DNA of 64,000 nucleotides from Pustulibacterium marinum (GCF_900116665.1 NZ_FPBK01000011.1:96384-160383); one strand, 5' to 3'; counted from the stretch's first letter, positions 38,386 through 48,715 are shown. Numbers and translations are program-made. The notes: a model not told the origin generated them from the letters alone.

Positions 38386-39579
38386 TTGAATAAATATATT
38401 TTAAATACTGATATTCATAATTTTATAAAAAATAATATCAATACTGACATTTCGTCACTTTTGTTTAAAAAGCCTTTGTTTGACAGTGTGTCCAATAAAG
38501 AGCTGGTGGAACAACTTATTGGAAAGAAAAAGTGTGAAAAGAAGCTACCGTTATGGTTTGAAACTAACGGAATATATTACCCACCAAAATTGAATCTAGA
38601 ACAAACATCTTCTGAAGAAACAGCCGCTTATAAAGCTTCGCTTCTTGGAGGAAAACGTATAGTAGATATAACCGGAGGTTTTGGTATAGATGCTTATTAT
38701 TTTAGTTTGCAATATGGTGAAGTGGTTCATTGTGAACTACAAAATTGGCTTAGTGAAATTGTACAACATAATGCTTTAACACTAGGAAGGGAAAACCTAC
38801 AATTTTATAAAGGGGATGGACTTGAATTTTTAGAAGAAACCAATGATTTTTTTGATGTTATATATGTAGATCCTTCCCGAAGAAACGATGCTAAAGGAAA
38901 GGTATTTATGTTGGCAGATTGTTTACCCAATGTACCTAATAATTTGGAATTATTGTTTTCGAAATCGGATACCATTATGATTAAAACTTCTCCTATTTTG
39001 GATATTTCAAATGGTTTGGAGGAGTTAAAAAATGTCGCTGAGATACATGTAGTGGCACTTCAAAATGAAGTAAAAGAATTGCTTTGGATCTTACGTAAAA
39101 ATCATACTGATTCTATTCAAATGAAGACGGTAAATTTAGGAGGTAATTCACCTATAAATTTTGACTTTAATTGGGAAGAAGAACCCACGTTGGAAACATC
39201 TTTTTCAGCGCCGAAAAAGTACTTATATGAACCCAATTCTGCCATCATGAAGGCAGGTGCTTTTAAATCTATTTCGGTACAGTTTGGATTGTCTAAGTTG
39301 CATCAACATTCACACCTTTATACGAGTGATGAATTGGTGGACTTTCCAGGGAGAGTTTTTGAAATAGTTTCAATTTTACCTCATTCGAAAAAGGTCCTTA
39401 AGCAAGAATTGGGAGGAACAAAAGCTCACATCACCTCCAGAAATTTTCCTGATAAACCAGATGTTTTCCGGAAGAAGTATCGTGTCAAAGATGGTGGAGA
39501 CGTTTATATATTTTTAACAACAAACTTGGCAGAAGAGAAGTTAGTAATCATTACAAAAAAGGTATCGTATGTCCACTAA
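38386..39579 (+). CDS. SAM-dependent methyltransferase with THUMP-like C-terminal domain
   Basis: A protein of about 397 residues. The Rossmann-type methyltransferase core has the SAM motif RIVDITGGFGIDAYYFS and the catalytic-type motif VIYVDPSRRND, typical of RNA or protein N-methyltransferases. The C-terminal part contains the THUMP-like features LYEPNSAIMKAGAFKSIS and ITSRNFPDKP. No ATG occurs near the start: a TTG at 38386, 7 bp after the AI-2E gene stop, is the best choice, since the frame upstream overlaps that gene. The target is unknown. Its end overlaps the hydrolase start by 11 bp. Confidence 0.85.
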   Translation: MNKYILNTDIHNFIKNNINTDISSLLFKKPLFDSVSNKELVEQLIGKKKCEKKLPLWFETNGIYYPPKLNLEQTSSEETAAYKASLLGGKRIVDITGGFGIDAYYFSLQYGEVVHCELQNWLSEIVQHNALTLGRENLQFYKGDGLEFLEETNDFFDVIYVDPSRRNDAKGKVFMLADCLPNVPNNLELLFSKSDTIMIKTSPILDISNGLEELKNVAEIHVVALQNEVKELLWILRKNHTDSIQMKTVNLGGNSPINFDFNWEEEPTLETSFSAPKKYLYEPNSAIMKAGAFKSISVQFGLSKLHQHSHLYTSDELVDFPGRVFEIVSILPHSKKVLKQELGGTKAHITSRNFPDKPDVFRKKYRVKDGGDVYIFLTTNLAEEKLVIITKKVSYVH

Positions 39580-40486
39580 TCGGTTTTTCATGTGGATGAA
39601 ACGTTTTCTAATCGGAATTTCATTCTTGTTACTGATGGCTTTAGCAGTAGTTTATTGGTATGTGCCACGTTTGGTTATTGAAATCAAAAATCCTTTGCTT
39701 TACCATCCTAGGACGTATGCACATACCTATCCATCAACTTTTCCTGATGGTGAAATGGTTTCTTTAAAGTCTTATGACGGTGTTTCCTTAGTAGGTTATT
39801 TGTCGTACACTTCTATTGAAGCTAAGGGGACTATTATTTTACTACACGGCATTAGAGGAGGTAAGGAAGATTATATATCACTGTGTGAGCAATTGCACGC
39901 TAGCGGGTATCATACCTTTGCACTCGATTTGCGAGCTCATGGCGCTAGTGGAGATGTCTTCAATACTTTTGGAGCGAAAGAACGATATGATGTAGGTACT
40001 GTAGTTGACTTTCTGAAGGCGCGACAACTACCTCATATTGGCGTTTGGGGAAGATCTTTAGGCGGTGCTATAGCATTGCAAGCGTTGGTAATTGACAAGC
40101 GACTGGAGTATGGAATTATCGAAAGTACTTTTTCTGATTTCAATGCTGTAGTGCATAATTACACGGAACTGTTTACCGGTATTGATAGTCGATATTTTAG
40201 TGATTTCTTAGTGAAACGGGCAGGAGCATTGGCAACATTTGATCCTAAAGTGGTGAAGCCTGTTGTGGCCTGTGAGGCTATTACGCAACCCGTTTATATG
40301 AGCCATGGAACTGCTGACCGTAGAATTCCGTTTACGGATGGAGAAGCTAATTTTAATGCCCTTAGCAGCGTTCAAAAGGAATTTGAGTCTATCCCTAATG
40401 CGACACATGGAAACGTGTGGTATATTGCCGGAGAAGCGCATTATCGTAAAATTTTAGATTTTTTAAATCAAAATACAATTAATTAG
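39569..40486 (+). CDS. Membrane-anchored alpha/beta hydrolase
   Basis: A 305-residue serine hydrolase with an N-terminal membrane anchor (FLIGISFLLLMALAVVYWYV, about 13-32). The fold is marked by the oxyanion region IILLHGIRGGKEDY, the nucleophile elbow GVWGRSLGGAIALQ, the acid in SHGTADRRIPF and the catalytic His in NATHGNVW. It resembles the BEM46/YfhR-type group of exported or membrane-bound esterases. The natural substrate is unknown. The start overlaps the end of the methyltransferase gene, indicating translational coupling. It converges on the GH2 gene with a 13-bp gap. Confidence 0.88.
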   Translation: MSTNRFFMWMKRFLIGISFLLLMALAVVYWYVPRLVIEIKNPLLYHPRTYAHTYPSTFPDGEMVSLKSYDGVSLVGYLSYTSIEAKGTIILLHGIRGGKEDYISLCEQLHASGYHTFALDLRAHGASGDVFNTFGAKERYDVGTVVDFLKARQLPHIGVWGRSLGGAIALQALVIDKRLEYGIIESTFSDFNAVVHNYTELFTGIDSRYFSDFLVKRAGALATFDPKVVKPVVACEAITQPVYMSHGTADRRIPFTDGEANFNALSSVQKEFESIPNATHGNVWYIAGEAHYRKILDFLNQNTIN

Positions 40487-40499
40487 AAATCTCCTTAAC

Positions 40500-43385
40500 T
40501 TACTTGTGCAGATCTGGTTTTAATTCATCCGGACTGTCATTAGAAAAGTTGTTAAACTGTTGTTGAGAAGGTTCTGTAAACAGCTTTTCAATAGTGCTTA
40601 CGGGTATTTTGGTTGTAGGGTTGAAGGCATCAGAATTCATATAACGTACTACACCTGCGTAGAATTGTTTTACTACCGGATCTTCCTCATTTGAAAGATC
40701 AAAACTTGTAAGCAGTAATGTACCATTTCCACATTGCACTTCTACTACCGAAGCCAATCTTCTATTCATAAACCAAGTATCTATAGGCTGTACAATAGGT
40801 TTGTAATCTGTAGGGAAATCTTCCAAATTTATCACAGGCGCTTTGTTTACCAAAGACCACCATTGTACATCGCTATGGGGTGCTGAAGGGAAATCATTAA
40901 ACAAAGGATGTTTGTTGGCAACAAGCATTCCTAAGGTATGTGGCGGACGCATTTGAAACCAGGAGGTATTCCAGAAAACAGGCATAAAGTGTTGTGCTAT
41001 TTCAGTACCTTTTAAAAGTGTTTTGTTTACGGTTAGCAACACTTTTCCACCTTTATCTAATATTTGTTTTGCCTTGACGTCTAAAGTGTCTGTTTGATAA
41101 AATTCAGGAGTTGGAATAGTTACTTTTGAAGGATATACCCAAAAATTCCAGCTATTGTGATAGGGAGTATCTTCAATATGCAATGAAAAGTTCAATTGCG
41201 TTGCTGTTGTAATTTCGGAAGGGTTGAATGTAAAAGGAGTAAAGGTGTTTAGTCCCATAGCAATATCAGTTTCTGCAAGAGATCCTTTCGCCAATACTTT
41301 TCCGGCTTTGGTAGTAATTTCCCAAGCTATAGTGGAATGTAAGCTGCTTCCGGAATAATTAGAGATTTGTGGTGTAAACTGAATAGGTTCTGCATTGGTA
41401 AATGTAAATTTCTTTAATTGTACTAATGGTACCACTTCATTACAATACGTAGTAAAGTCAGCTTTGTCTGTATATGGTTTTTCATCCCAAAAAGCATCTA
41501 ACAAGCCAACAATAGCGCTTCCTTGTCCGGGATAATCACTTAACGAAAGCAGTTGATATCCGGCATAGCCCGGAGTTCGTAATGCTTTCTCAATAGTGTA
41601 TTTATACATTAGTTGTTGCAATGCCCCCGATGCCATTAGAAAGTCATTTGCTTGTGCTAGCATATAATGGTCTGCCAAGTCTTCCTGAAACATTTCAAAA
41701 TTACGTGCTTGGTAAACTCCGGTATATTTTTCAATCTCTTCAAAATTAGGAAACACACAATATTGTCCCATTTCGTGGGCTACAAATGGCACATGGAAGC
41801 TACTAATTTCTTTACTGAAGTTTTGAATACTTTGGGGTTGATGGTTTTTCCAATCCAAATCTCGCGCTCCTCCACGTACCTGAATTTCGTTATTAGGAAT
41901 CACTGGCCAACTGCCACCTACAGAACCACCAGCATACAAACGACGTGGATCGCGTTTTTTCCAATACTCATTAAAAGTGCTTAAATATGCAATTTGATTG
42001 CCACGAGGTTCGTTTCCATAGGCCATAAATGTGTACGAAGGTGCATTTCCGTAGTAATATTCCATTTTTTTTGTTTCCTCATAGATATATGCATCTACCG
42101 GGCGACCTGTTCCTAAATTGGTGCCATGGTTAGCCCAACTAGGACCTTCTGCAAGTAAATAGATACCTACGAGGTCTGCGGCAGTAAAGGCAGCTTGTGG
42201 CGGACACCAGGAATGGTACCGAACATGATTGAGTCCGTATGATTTTATTTTTTTGAATAGGTCTACCCAAAAAGGTACTTCCATTTCAGGATATCCGGTA
42301 AGCGGAAAAACAGCATTGTCTAGCGTTCCTCTTAAAAATAAAGGAAGCTGATTCACTAATAAAGTGCGCTCTTGTGTTGTAACAGTACGTAGTCCGGTGG
42401 TAAGCGTGTAGTGATCTTTGATTTTCTTTTCTTGTAAATCAACTTGAAACTGATACAAAGTAGGATGATGAGCATCCCAAAGTGCAAGTGTTGTACCAAG
42501 CGGAACGGTAAACTCCAAGGTATCTGCAACTCCTTTAAAGCGATACTCAACGGAGGTATTGGGAATGGTTAAATTTTCTTCTGAAGTATTTACTGTATGT
42601 CCGGAAAATCTCAGCGTTCCTTTATGGGTTTTATAATTGTTTGATTTGATAAGAACAGCAAATGTGGCTGTTTTATCTTTGATATTCGGATAACATTGAA
42701 CATTTTCAATAGTGATTTCAGGAGTGGCAATCAGTTTCATTTTTCCAATGATACCGTTCCAGTTTCCTTGAGTATGATCTGTAATGCTATGTGAATCGGG
42801 ACCTACATTAACGGTTTTCATATCGTTAGTAACCCGAAGCGTCAATCGGTGTTTTCCGGGAGTGGCATACTTAGTCAAATCAAAAACATGTGGTGCCACC
42901 AAACTGTTTTCTGAAGCAATAAGTTGTCCGTCAAAATACAAAGTGCTTTCAGAATGTACTCTTTCAAAAAATACTTGAACCTGTTTGTGGTTCCAATCTT
43001 TTGGGATGGTAATGTTTTTACTATACCAGGCAACTCCTAAATATTCTTGTTTTGGAGTAAGCCAAAAAGGGAATTTAGGTTCCGGACTTCGGTATTTGGC
43101 TAATCTTGGATGGAAATAAAATGAACTATCATAAATGCTGCCGGTCCATTTTGTTTGCAAGGTAACCTTACGTCCTTTTCCTCTTTGGCGAATAGACCCC
43201 GGAAGTAAGATGGAGTCTGAAAGAGCTTGTTCATACCAATGCTCAGTAATACCAACATCAGAAATATCGGTTTGAAAATTCCAATACCCTTCTAAATCTA
43301 AGGTGTCGCGGGTTTGTGCGTTTAGGTATAAATTCCCTATCAAAAGGAAAAGCCAGGTATATCGAATGTTAAAAAGTGAATTCAT
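40500..43385 (-). CDS. Exported GH2-like glycoside hydrolase
   Basis: A 961-residue secreted protein with a signal peptide (residues 1-23). A GH2 sugar-binding jellyroll includes YLGVAWYSKNITIPKDW and STLYFDGQLIASENSLVAPH, followed by an Ig-like domain. The TIM barrel has the acid/base motif MAYGNEPRGN and the probable nucleophile Glu in PFVAHEMGQYC. The C-terminal domains are uncharacterised. It overlaps the GH35 gene by 17 bp, so both are in one operon and should act on the same glycan. The exact sugar (beta-galactoside, mannoside or glucuronide) cannot be told. Confidence 0.85.
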   Translation of the reverse strand: MNSLFNIRYTWLFLLIGNLYLNAQTRDTLDLEGYWNFQTDISDVGITEHWYEQALSDSILLPGSIRQRGKGRKVTLQTKWTGSIYDSSFYFHPRLAKYRSPEPKFPFWLTPKQEYLGVAWYSKNITIPKDWNHKQVQVFFERVHSESTLYFDGQLIASENSLVAPHVFDLTKYATPGKHRLTLRVTNDMKTVNVGPDSHSITDHTQGNWNGIIGKMKLIATPEITIENVQCYPNIKDKTATFAVLIKSNNYKTHKGTLRFSGHTVNTSEENLTIPNTSVEYRFKGVADTLEFTVPLGTTLALWDAHHPTLYQFQVDLQEKKIKDHYTLTTGLRTVTTQERTLLVNQLPLFLRGTLDNAVFPLTGYPEMEVPFWVDLFKKIKSYGLNHVRYHSWCPPQAAFTAADLVGIYLLAEGPSWANHGTNLGTGRPVDAYIYEETKKMEYYYGNAPSYTFMAYGNEPRGNQIAYLSTFNEYWKKRDPRRLYAGGSVGGSWPVIPNNEIQVRGGARDLDWKNHQPQSIQNFSKEISSFHVPFVAHEMGQYCVFPNFEEIEKYTGVYQARNFEMFQEDLADHYMLAQANDFLMASGALQQLMYKYTIEKALRTPGYAGYQLLSLSDYPGQGSAIVGLLDAFWDEKPYTDKADFTTYCNEVVPLVQLKKFTFTNAEPIQFTPQISNYSGSSLHSTIAWEITTKAGKVLAKGSLAETDIAMGLNTFTPFTFNPSEITTATQLNFSLHIEDTPYHNSWNFWVYPSKVTIPTPEFYQTDTLDVKAKQILDKGGKVLLTVNKTLLKGTEIAQHFMPVFWNTSWFQMRPPHTLGMLVANKHPLFNDFPSAPHSDVQWWSLVNKAPVINLEDFPTDYKPIVQPIDTWFMNRRLASVVEVQCGNGTLLLTSFDLSNEEDPVVKQFYAGVVRYMNSDAFNPTTKIPVSTIEKLFTEPSQQQFNNFSNDSPDELKPDLHK

Positions 43386-45840
43386 AAACAGGAATTGTAG
43401 TAATGTTTAGTAAAAGAGCAGGCTGAGTTTGTGTAAATGTCGTAGATACTTCCGGCTCTAGGTATGGTAAATGTTCTGGTAACAGCGGTGTAATTTCTAA
43501 CGTATAGTTTTCTGCTTCATGTTGCTGTATGCGTTGGTAACTCATGGTTTTAGCAGTTCCGTTGTAATAATCGTCTTCAATAATAACATCATTTGCATAA
43601 AGTGCCGCAGTGTTTCCTTGGTATTGCAAGACTATTTTAAGGTCCGAAATTCCTTTAGGTAATTGTTGAGGAAATTCTAAAACATAACGTTTTCCGTGTA
43701 GATCCTCAGTCAATTGCGTTGCATATGCTGGGCGAGACGGTGTTGTATTTCTTAGATTAGACAGATAGCTTGTATACGCAGGAGTATCGGTAATCTCTTT
43801 AAACGAAATTTGAGGTACTGCTACTTTGGAAAGTTGTATTTGATAATGACTCAAAAAACCTTCGGATGTTTGTTTTTTAAGCGCTTTTCCTCGTTTTTTT
43901 AATTCTGGAAACGCATAGATATCCGTTGTAGTTTCGGTGGTTTGTGTGTGAAATTCATCAGCAACAGCATCGTACCAAAGCGATTGATCGCAGATGATAA
44001 ATTGTTGTCCTTTAGCAGTTTCAAAAACATAGCTGTTCAGTGCTTCAGCTTCATTCAACACTAACAAAGTATAGGTATTTCCGTCTTTAGATGTGATTTC
44101 AACAGTACAGTTTTTTCCGGGAGTTAATTCCTTAACCACATAATGTTTCTCCAATTTTGTAACCGTTCCGTTGGTTTTGATGTCTGCTATGTTATCGGAA
44201 TTCAATACAAATTCAGCCGGAACTCCTTCCAACGGAGAATAAATCCAAAGCTTTTCTTTTGGCAATAGGGTTACAGGCTGTGCCAACGCATACGTTAACA
44301 TGATATTTTCTGAAATAGGATACTGAAACGGAATACTACCCATGGTATTTTTAGGAATATCAATACTGCCTTCTAACGGAATACGCTGAGTTGTTGCTGA
44401 GGTTTTTATTTCGAAAACGGTTTCGGGATGTGCAACTAATTCTTGATGACGCGCATAGTTGTTATAGAAAATAAATCCGCTTTCTTTTTGATACCGAATG
44501 GCATAGCGTAAATCGGTAGTGTTTGTTGGTTCTGTAGGACTGTCTGCCGGAATAACAGCTAACATGGGCGCTAAGTATGCTCCATAACTTTGTACAAACA
44601 AATGCAGTTGCTTAAAGTAATTGTAAGAAGGTTGTGTAAAACCACTCTCAGATATAGGTGCCTGAAAATCGTATGAAATAATAGGGTAATCATTCGGATA
44701 CGGAAAAACAGAACCTTTGCTTTCTTGCGTTCCGTACCCAAACGGACTCAGAGGATGTTGTACGCCGTGGTAAATATAATAGCCCAACATATTAGCGCCA
44801 ACTCCCAACCGCGTATACGCAATTCCCATTAAATCTTTTGGAGCAATTATAGGGCGTCTGTGATAGGTGTTTTGAATACCACCACCCAATTCTACCGTTA
44901 AAAACGGATGTTTGTAAAGGGGAGTGCTATTCATGGCATCGTATTGCAGAATATCGTTACCAATGGTTTGGTCTCTGCGGTCTGTAACAAACGTATAGAG
45001 TTTATTGGGCGCTAAAGGTTTAGAATTTCCTGTCCATGGAGCCGCCGGATAACCACCCCATAGCGGAATGGTTTCAGTATCTGGAATACCCGTGCCGGGC
45101 CATCCGGTTACAAAATAGTATGGTACATCTATGCCCGCTTTCAAGGCTGCCTTTTTAAGCACCAAATAATAGTGATAGCCCCAACTTTCCGGACCATTGC
45201 TGCGTACTTCGTTATCCAATTGCACCCCAATAATTGGGCCGCCTTCTTTAAAATAGAAACCCTGTAATTGCTTAGCTATGGCTTTATAAAAAGTTTCAAC
45301 TTCGGGCTGAATTTTTCCGTCTGTAAAAACTCTGTCAAATCCACCTTTTTGGTATTTCTTTACAAACCAATCTGGGAAACCACCGTTTCTGGTTTCGCCG
45401 TGAACCCACGGACCAATACGCACAACGGCTTGTAACTGGTGTTTTTTAATAAGTTGTAAAAAACGTTTCAGGTTGTTATTTCCTTCAAAATTAAAAGTTC
45501 CTTGTACTGCTTCGTGGTGAATCCAAAAGGTATAAAAACCAATTACTTGAATGCCGGAGGCCTTCATTTTTAGCAATGCAGTTTCCCACTGTTCTTTTGG
45601 GTATCTAGAAAACTGAAATTCGCCCATTACAGGAAAAATAGCTTGGTTGTTTTGGGTAAGGTAAAAGTTGTTTAAAGCAAGCGTGTTCCCCTGCGGATTG
45701 GTATTACTGCCTAAATGTATGTTAAGGTTTTCCTGATAGTTTACTGCAGTAGGAAGTTGAACCGAGTGCAGCTGTTGCCCCAAAGCAATACTGCTGCATA
45801 GCAGAGAAAGGAGTGCTAAAATCTTCATGTTGGTATTCAT
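43369..45840 (-). CDS. GH35-family beta-galactosidase
   Basis: An 823-residue exported hydrolase. The signal peptide covers about residues 1-22. The GH35 barrel begins with FPVMGEFQFSRYPKEQWE and VIGFYTFWIHHEAVQGTFNF. The acid/base Glu is in IIGVQLDNEVRSNG and the nucleophile is probably the Glu in FLTVELGGGIQ. The family normally has NEYG at the acid/base, so NEVR here is a variation. C-terminal jellyroll domains follow. It removes terminal beta-galactose or related residues. No SusC/SusD pair, sulfatase or regulator lies next to it, so this is not a complete polysaccharide utilisation locus. Confidence 0.87.
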   Translation of the reverse strand: MNTNMKILALLSLLCSSIALGQQLHSVQLPTAVNYQENLNIHLGSNTNPQGNTLALNNFYLTQNNQAIFPVMGEFQFSRYPKEQWETALLKMKASGIQVIGFYTFWIHHEAVQGTFNFEGNNNLKRFLQLIKKHQLQAVVRIGPWVHGETRNGGFPDWFVKKYQKGGFDRVFTDGKIQPEVETFYKAIAKQLQGFYFKEGGPIIGVQLDNEVRSNGPESWGYHYYLVLKKAALKAGIDVPYYFVTGWPGTGIPDTETIPLWGGYPAAPWTGNSKPLAPNKLYTFVTDRRDQTIGNDILQYDAMNSTPLYKHPFLTVELGGGIQNTYHRRPIIAPKDLMGIAYTRLGVGANMLGYYIYHGVQHPLSPFGYGTQESKGSVFPYPNDYPIISYDFQAPISESGFTQPSYNYFKQLHLFVQSYGAYLAPMLAVIPADSPTEPTNTTDLRYAIRYQKESGFIFYNNYARHQELVAHPETVFEIKTSATTQRIPLEGSIDIPKNTMGSIPFQYPISENIMLTYALAQPVTLLPKEKLWIYSPLEGVPAEFVLNSDNIADIKTNGTVTKLEKHYVVKELTPGKNCTVEITSKDGNTYTLLVLNEAEALNSYVFETAKGQQFIICDQSLWYDAVADEFHTQTTETTTDIYAFPELKKRGKALKKQTSEGFLSHYQIQLSKVAVPQISFKEITDTPAYTSYLSNLRNTTPSRPAYATQLTEDLHGKRYVLEFPQQLPKGISDLKIVLQYQGNTAALYANDVIIEDDYYNGTAKTMSYQRIQQHEAENYTLEITPLLPEHLPYLEPEVSTTFTQTQPALLLNITTIPVYEFTF

Positions 45841-46016
45841 TATCTACCATCAAATGTAGTGGGAAGCATAGTAGCCTTTATCCTGTGGTTTCCTGTGCAG
45901 TGTTATGATTTAGCTGTTGAAATATTTATAAGTACTTATAAATTTATTTAATAACACCCTGAAAGTTTTTATGGCATAAAAAATGTATAGCACTCTATAA
46001 CTTAAATAAGTATGCT

Positions 46017-47459
46017 ATGCGTAAAATTACATTCTGGGTGTTGGCCATTGCTTTGGTGGGGTGCAAGCCCGAAACCAAACAAAAAGAGAAAACAACACCA
46101 ATGGTTGAATTGGAACAGCTAAAGCTTCCAATAATTTCAGAAGATACAATTCCCAAAGAAAAGGTTGTTGCTAAGCCCGACTCATCTACTACAGATACTG
46201 TAAAGTTGTTCAAAAAGAAACCAACTAAGGTACCTAAAGAAAAGTCAATAACAGCGTCTTTGGCTAGCAAGTTTATAAACAAGACAGTGCAGCATTTTGT
46301 AATTAATACTTCTAAAGATACTACTATACAATGCAAAGGAGGTACAAAAATTGCCATCGCAAAGAATTCATTTCAAACCAACAATCATAAAGTAATAACA
46401 GGAAATGTGAATTTGAGTGTGAACGAATTTAATACGTTGCCCAATATTCTCTTAGCAAATTTGTCTACCATGAGTGATGACAAAATTTTGGAAACTGGTG
46501 GAATGCTTTACCTGGAAGCTACCGCAAATGGAGAAACCTGTACGCTAAAAACCGATAAAAAGTTACAGCTTTATTTTCCTTACCAAGGAACAAAAAAGGA
46601 AATGCAATTATTTTATGGCACTACAAAGACCGATGAGGTAAATTGGGAATTGGCAGAAGAAAATGTAGTTTTTGTTTGTGAAATACCAGAAGTAGAACCA
46701 ACATATCCTGGTGGTGACATAGCTATGAAGGCTTTCATTAATAAAGAATTAAAGTATCCTGCTTTGGCAGAAGAAAAAGGTATAAAAGGTAGGGTTATAG
46801 TTAGTTTTATGGTAGCAGAAGATGGTAGTATGCTTAATATGAAGGCTTCAGGAGCTCACTCATTACTCTGCAAGGAAGCTATTCGTGTAGTTAGTAAAAT
46901 GCCTAAGTGGCAACCTGCTCAATATAGGGGTAATGCAGTAAGTGCTACACTTAGTTTACCAATTAGATTTAATATGCCAATTATTCAAGGTATTGATTAT
47001 ATAGACACGATGAGTACAATATCTAAAGCATCACTTAAACAAGCAGTGAAGAAAAATGATATGTCAAAGGTTTCTACAAATGCTCTTAATTATTATATTT
47101 TTTCCAGTGCCAAATTAGGTTGGATCAATTGTGACCGATTTTATAGTGATCCCTCTCCAAAAATTGATTATGTATTAAAAGATCAGTTTAAAAGTAACAG
47201 CAGTACCATGCTTGTGTTTCATAACATAAAAGCAGTAATGCGTTCATCAAGTATAGGGAGTAGCGCCATGTTTCATAAAGTTCCTTTGGGAGCTAAAGTA
47301 ACTGTGGTATCTATTCAAAATAGAGATGAAGAATATTACTTGGCTACCAAAGAAACTACCGTGTCTAAAGATGGTATAACCAATTTAAACTATAAACCTG
47401 TAACCCTGGAACTTTTGGAAGCAGAAATAGCACAACTGCAAAGTTTGTGGAAACAGTGA
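46017..47459 (+). CDS. Lipoprotein with TonB C-terminal-like domain
   Basis: A 480-residue envelope protein. The lipoprotein signal ends in LVGC (Cys16). A Lys/Pro/Thr-rich linker leads to a globular region. A TonB_C-like domain at about 230-322 includes YPGGDIAMKAFINKELKYPALAEEKGIKGRV and the ending WQPAQYRGNAVSATLSLPIRF. The last 150 residues are unassigned. Typical TonB has an N-terminal membrane helix, which this lacks, so it is not a standard energy transducer. Bacteroidota often attach TonB_C domains to other envelope proteins. The partner is unknown. Confidence 0.75.
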   Translation: MRKITFWVLAIALVGCKPETKQKEKTTPMVELEQLKLPIISEDTIPKEKVVAKPDSSTTDTVKLFKKKPTKVPKEKSITASLASKFINKTVQHFVINTSKDTTIQCKGGTKIAIAKNSFQTNNHKVITGNVNLSVNEFNTLPNILLANLSTMSDDKILETGGMLYLEATANGETCTLKTDKKLQLYFPYQGTKKEMQLFYGTTKTDEVNWELAEENVVFVCEIPEVEPTYPGGDIAMKAFINKELKYPALAEEKGIKGRVIVSFMVAEDGSMLNMKASGAHSLLCKEAIRVVSKMPKWQPAQYRGNAVSATLSLPIRFNMPIIQGIDYIDTMSTISKASLKQAVKKNDMSKVSTNALNYYIFSSAKLGWINCDRFYSDPSPKIDYVLKDQFKSNSSTMLVFHNIKAVMRSSSIGSSAMFHKVPLGAKVTVVSIQNRDEEYYLATKETTVSKDGITNLNYKPVTLELLEAEIAQLQSLWKQ

Positions 47460-47539
47460 TGAATTGTTATAATCATATTTTATTTTGATCAGTACTAATA
47501 TGACTTGTAGGGTTGAGGTTGTTTTCTCTTCATGTTCTT

Positions 47540-48100
47540 TTATCCAAACAGTTGAGGATTGATTCCTAATATGATTCCCCAAACAGATATATTTACACCT
47601 AAAACAAGAAATATGATTCCAAATAATTTCTTGCTAATCGGTATGGTCTCTCCAATTGATATTTCAATATTTTCAACAGCTAAAGGAGCTTGAAAAAACT
47701 GTTTTGTTTTCACTATAGATTTTTTGACAATTAAATCTTCTGGATTTTCAATTTCAACTTTATAAAGACCAGAATCCGAAATTTTGAATTGCAGATATTC
47801 AACCCCTATTTTTCCATTTTTCCTAAATCTAGGTCTCATAAAATTTTCTTCATAGTCAACTATCTTTTGATGGTCTTTGGTCTTAACCGAGATGTGAAAA
47901 TTACTAGTATTACCAACGAATCCGCCTCCTATAATACTGAGAGTGTATTGTCCGGGTCTTTTGATCTCGAATTCTTTTTTCAGGTTATTAAATGGGAAAC
48001 AACTAATTTCTTTGGCTTTAAATGATGTAACAGTCCATTTAACTCCAAAAAAGGTCATCGTCAATCCAATAAATCCTAAAACTATAAATAGTATCTGCAT
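47540..48100 (-). CDS. Hypothetical membrane protein (186 aa)
   Basis: Unrecognised. A membrane helix near the N-terminus (about residues 2-25) and another at the C-terminus (about 160-180) flank a soluble beta-rich part with FEIKRPGQYTLSIIGGGFVGNTSNF and FKISDSGLYKVEIENPEDL, which looks like an immunoglobulin-like or C2-type beta-sandwich facing the periplasm. No catalytic motif is visible. Confidence 0.6.
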   Translation of the reverse strand: MQILFIVLGFIGLTMTFFGVKWTVTSFKAKEISCFPFNNLKKEFEIKRPGQYTLSIIGGGFVGNTSNFHISVKTKDHQKIVDYEENFMRPRFRKNGKIGVEYLQFKISDSGLYKVEIENPEDLIVKKSIVKTKQFFQAPLAVENIEISIGETIPISKKLFGIIFLVLGVNISVWGIILGINPQLFG

Positions 48101-48162
48101 TTTCTTTAATTACCGCTAAAGTTGAGTATATGAAAAGTAAGAAAGTATGAAGCACTTTACTT

Positions 48163-48580
48163 TTAATTCCAATTAATGCACCTTATAGGCCATTGGTATT
48201 TACTACAAACGGTTTTGTTCCCTTGTTTTCCTGGAGTCCAACCAGTCATAGTTAATAATTTTTCTTTTAGTTCTTCTTTACACTTTTCTGTTGCATGAAT
48301 TTTTTTTTAATTCGACATCAATTACTTTTCGTTTTTTATTAATTGTTAGAATCAGATAAATACTTCCAGAAATAATATTATCTCTTGTATAACAGTTAGA
48401 AAGAATCGGATCTAAGTCTGTGATTAAATAATCCATTAAGGCCTTATCATCATTTTGATATTGTGGCAGGGTCGCTGCGAAATCATAAATTGTACCACAA
48501 TCATTATGTACCGATTGACCGAATGAGGGAAATCCAGCTGCAAAAATCAAAAAGGTCAATAGTGTTTGTAATCTTCTCAT
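48163..48580 (-). pseudogene. Small exported TonB_C-like protein, frameshifted at a T9 tract
   Basis: The frame from 48580 encodes a signal peptide (about 1-21) and continues to VIDVELKKNSCNRKV, then stops at 48278. If one base of the nine-T tract at 48300-48308 is skipped, the frame stays open for 46 more codons to 48163. The extension includes LTMTGWTPGKQGNKTVCSKY and QWPIRC, exactly the kind of ending seen in TonB_C-like domains. So the gene is either broken, subject to slippage on the A9 of the transcript, or affected by a homopolymer sequencing error. The intact product would be about 139 residues. Confidence 0.7.
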
Positions 48581-48672
48581 ACTTTATTTTCGCATATAGT
48601 ATCTCTCTCCACCAATATACAACTTTTTATAGCTAGCTGTAATGTATGTGCTAACTTTTACTACAAATAGAT

Positions 48673-48715
48673 TCCACTAAAAAAAACCTCTTGCGGTTGT
48701 ATGGGCAAGGGAGGT
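48673..48715 (-). terminator. Intrinsic terminator of the 48794-49333 gene
   Basis: ACCTC-TTGC pairs with GCAA-GG-GAGGT (two-base bulge) around a loop of about 10 nt. On the minus strand an eight-T run follows. It lies about 80 bp past the stop codon. Confidence 0.65.
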
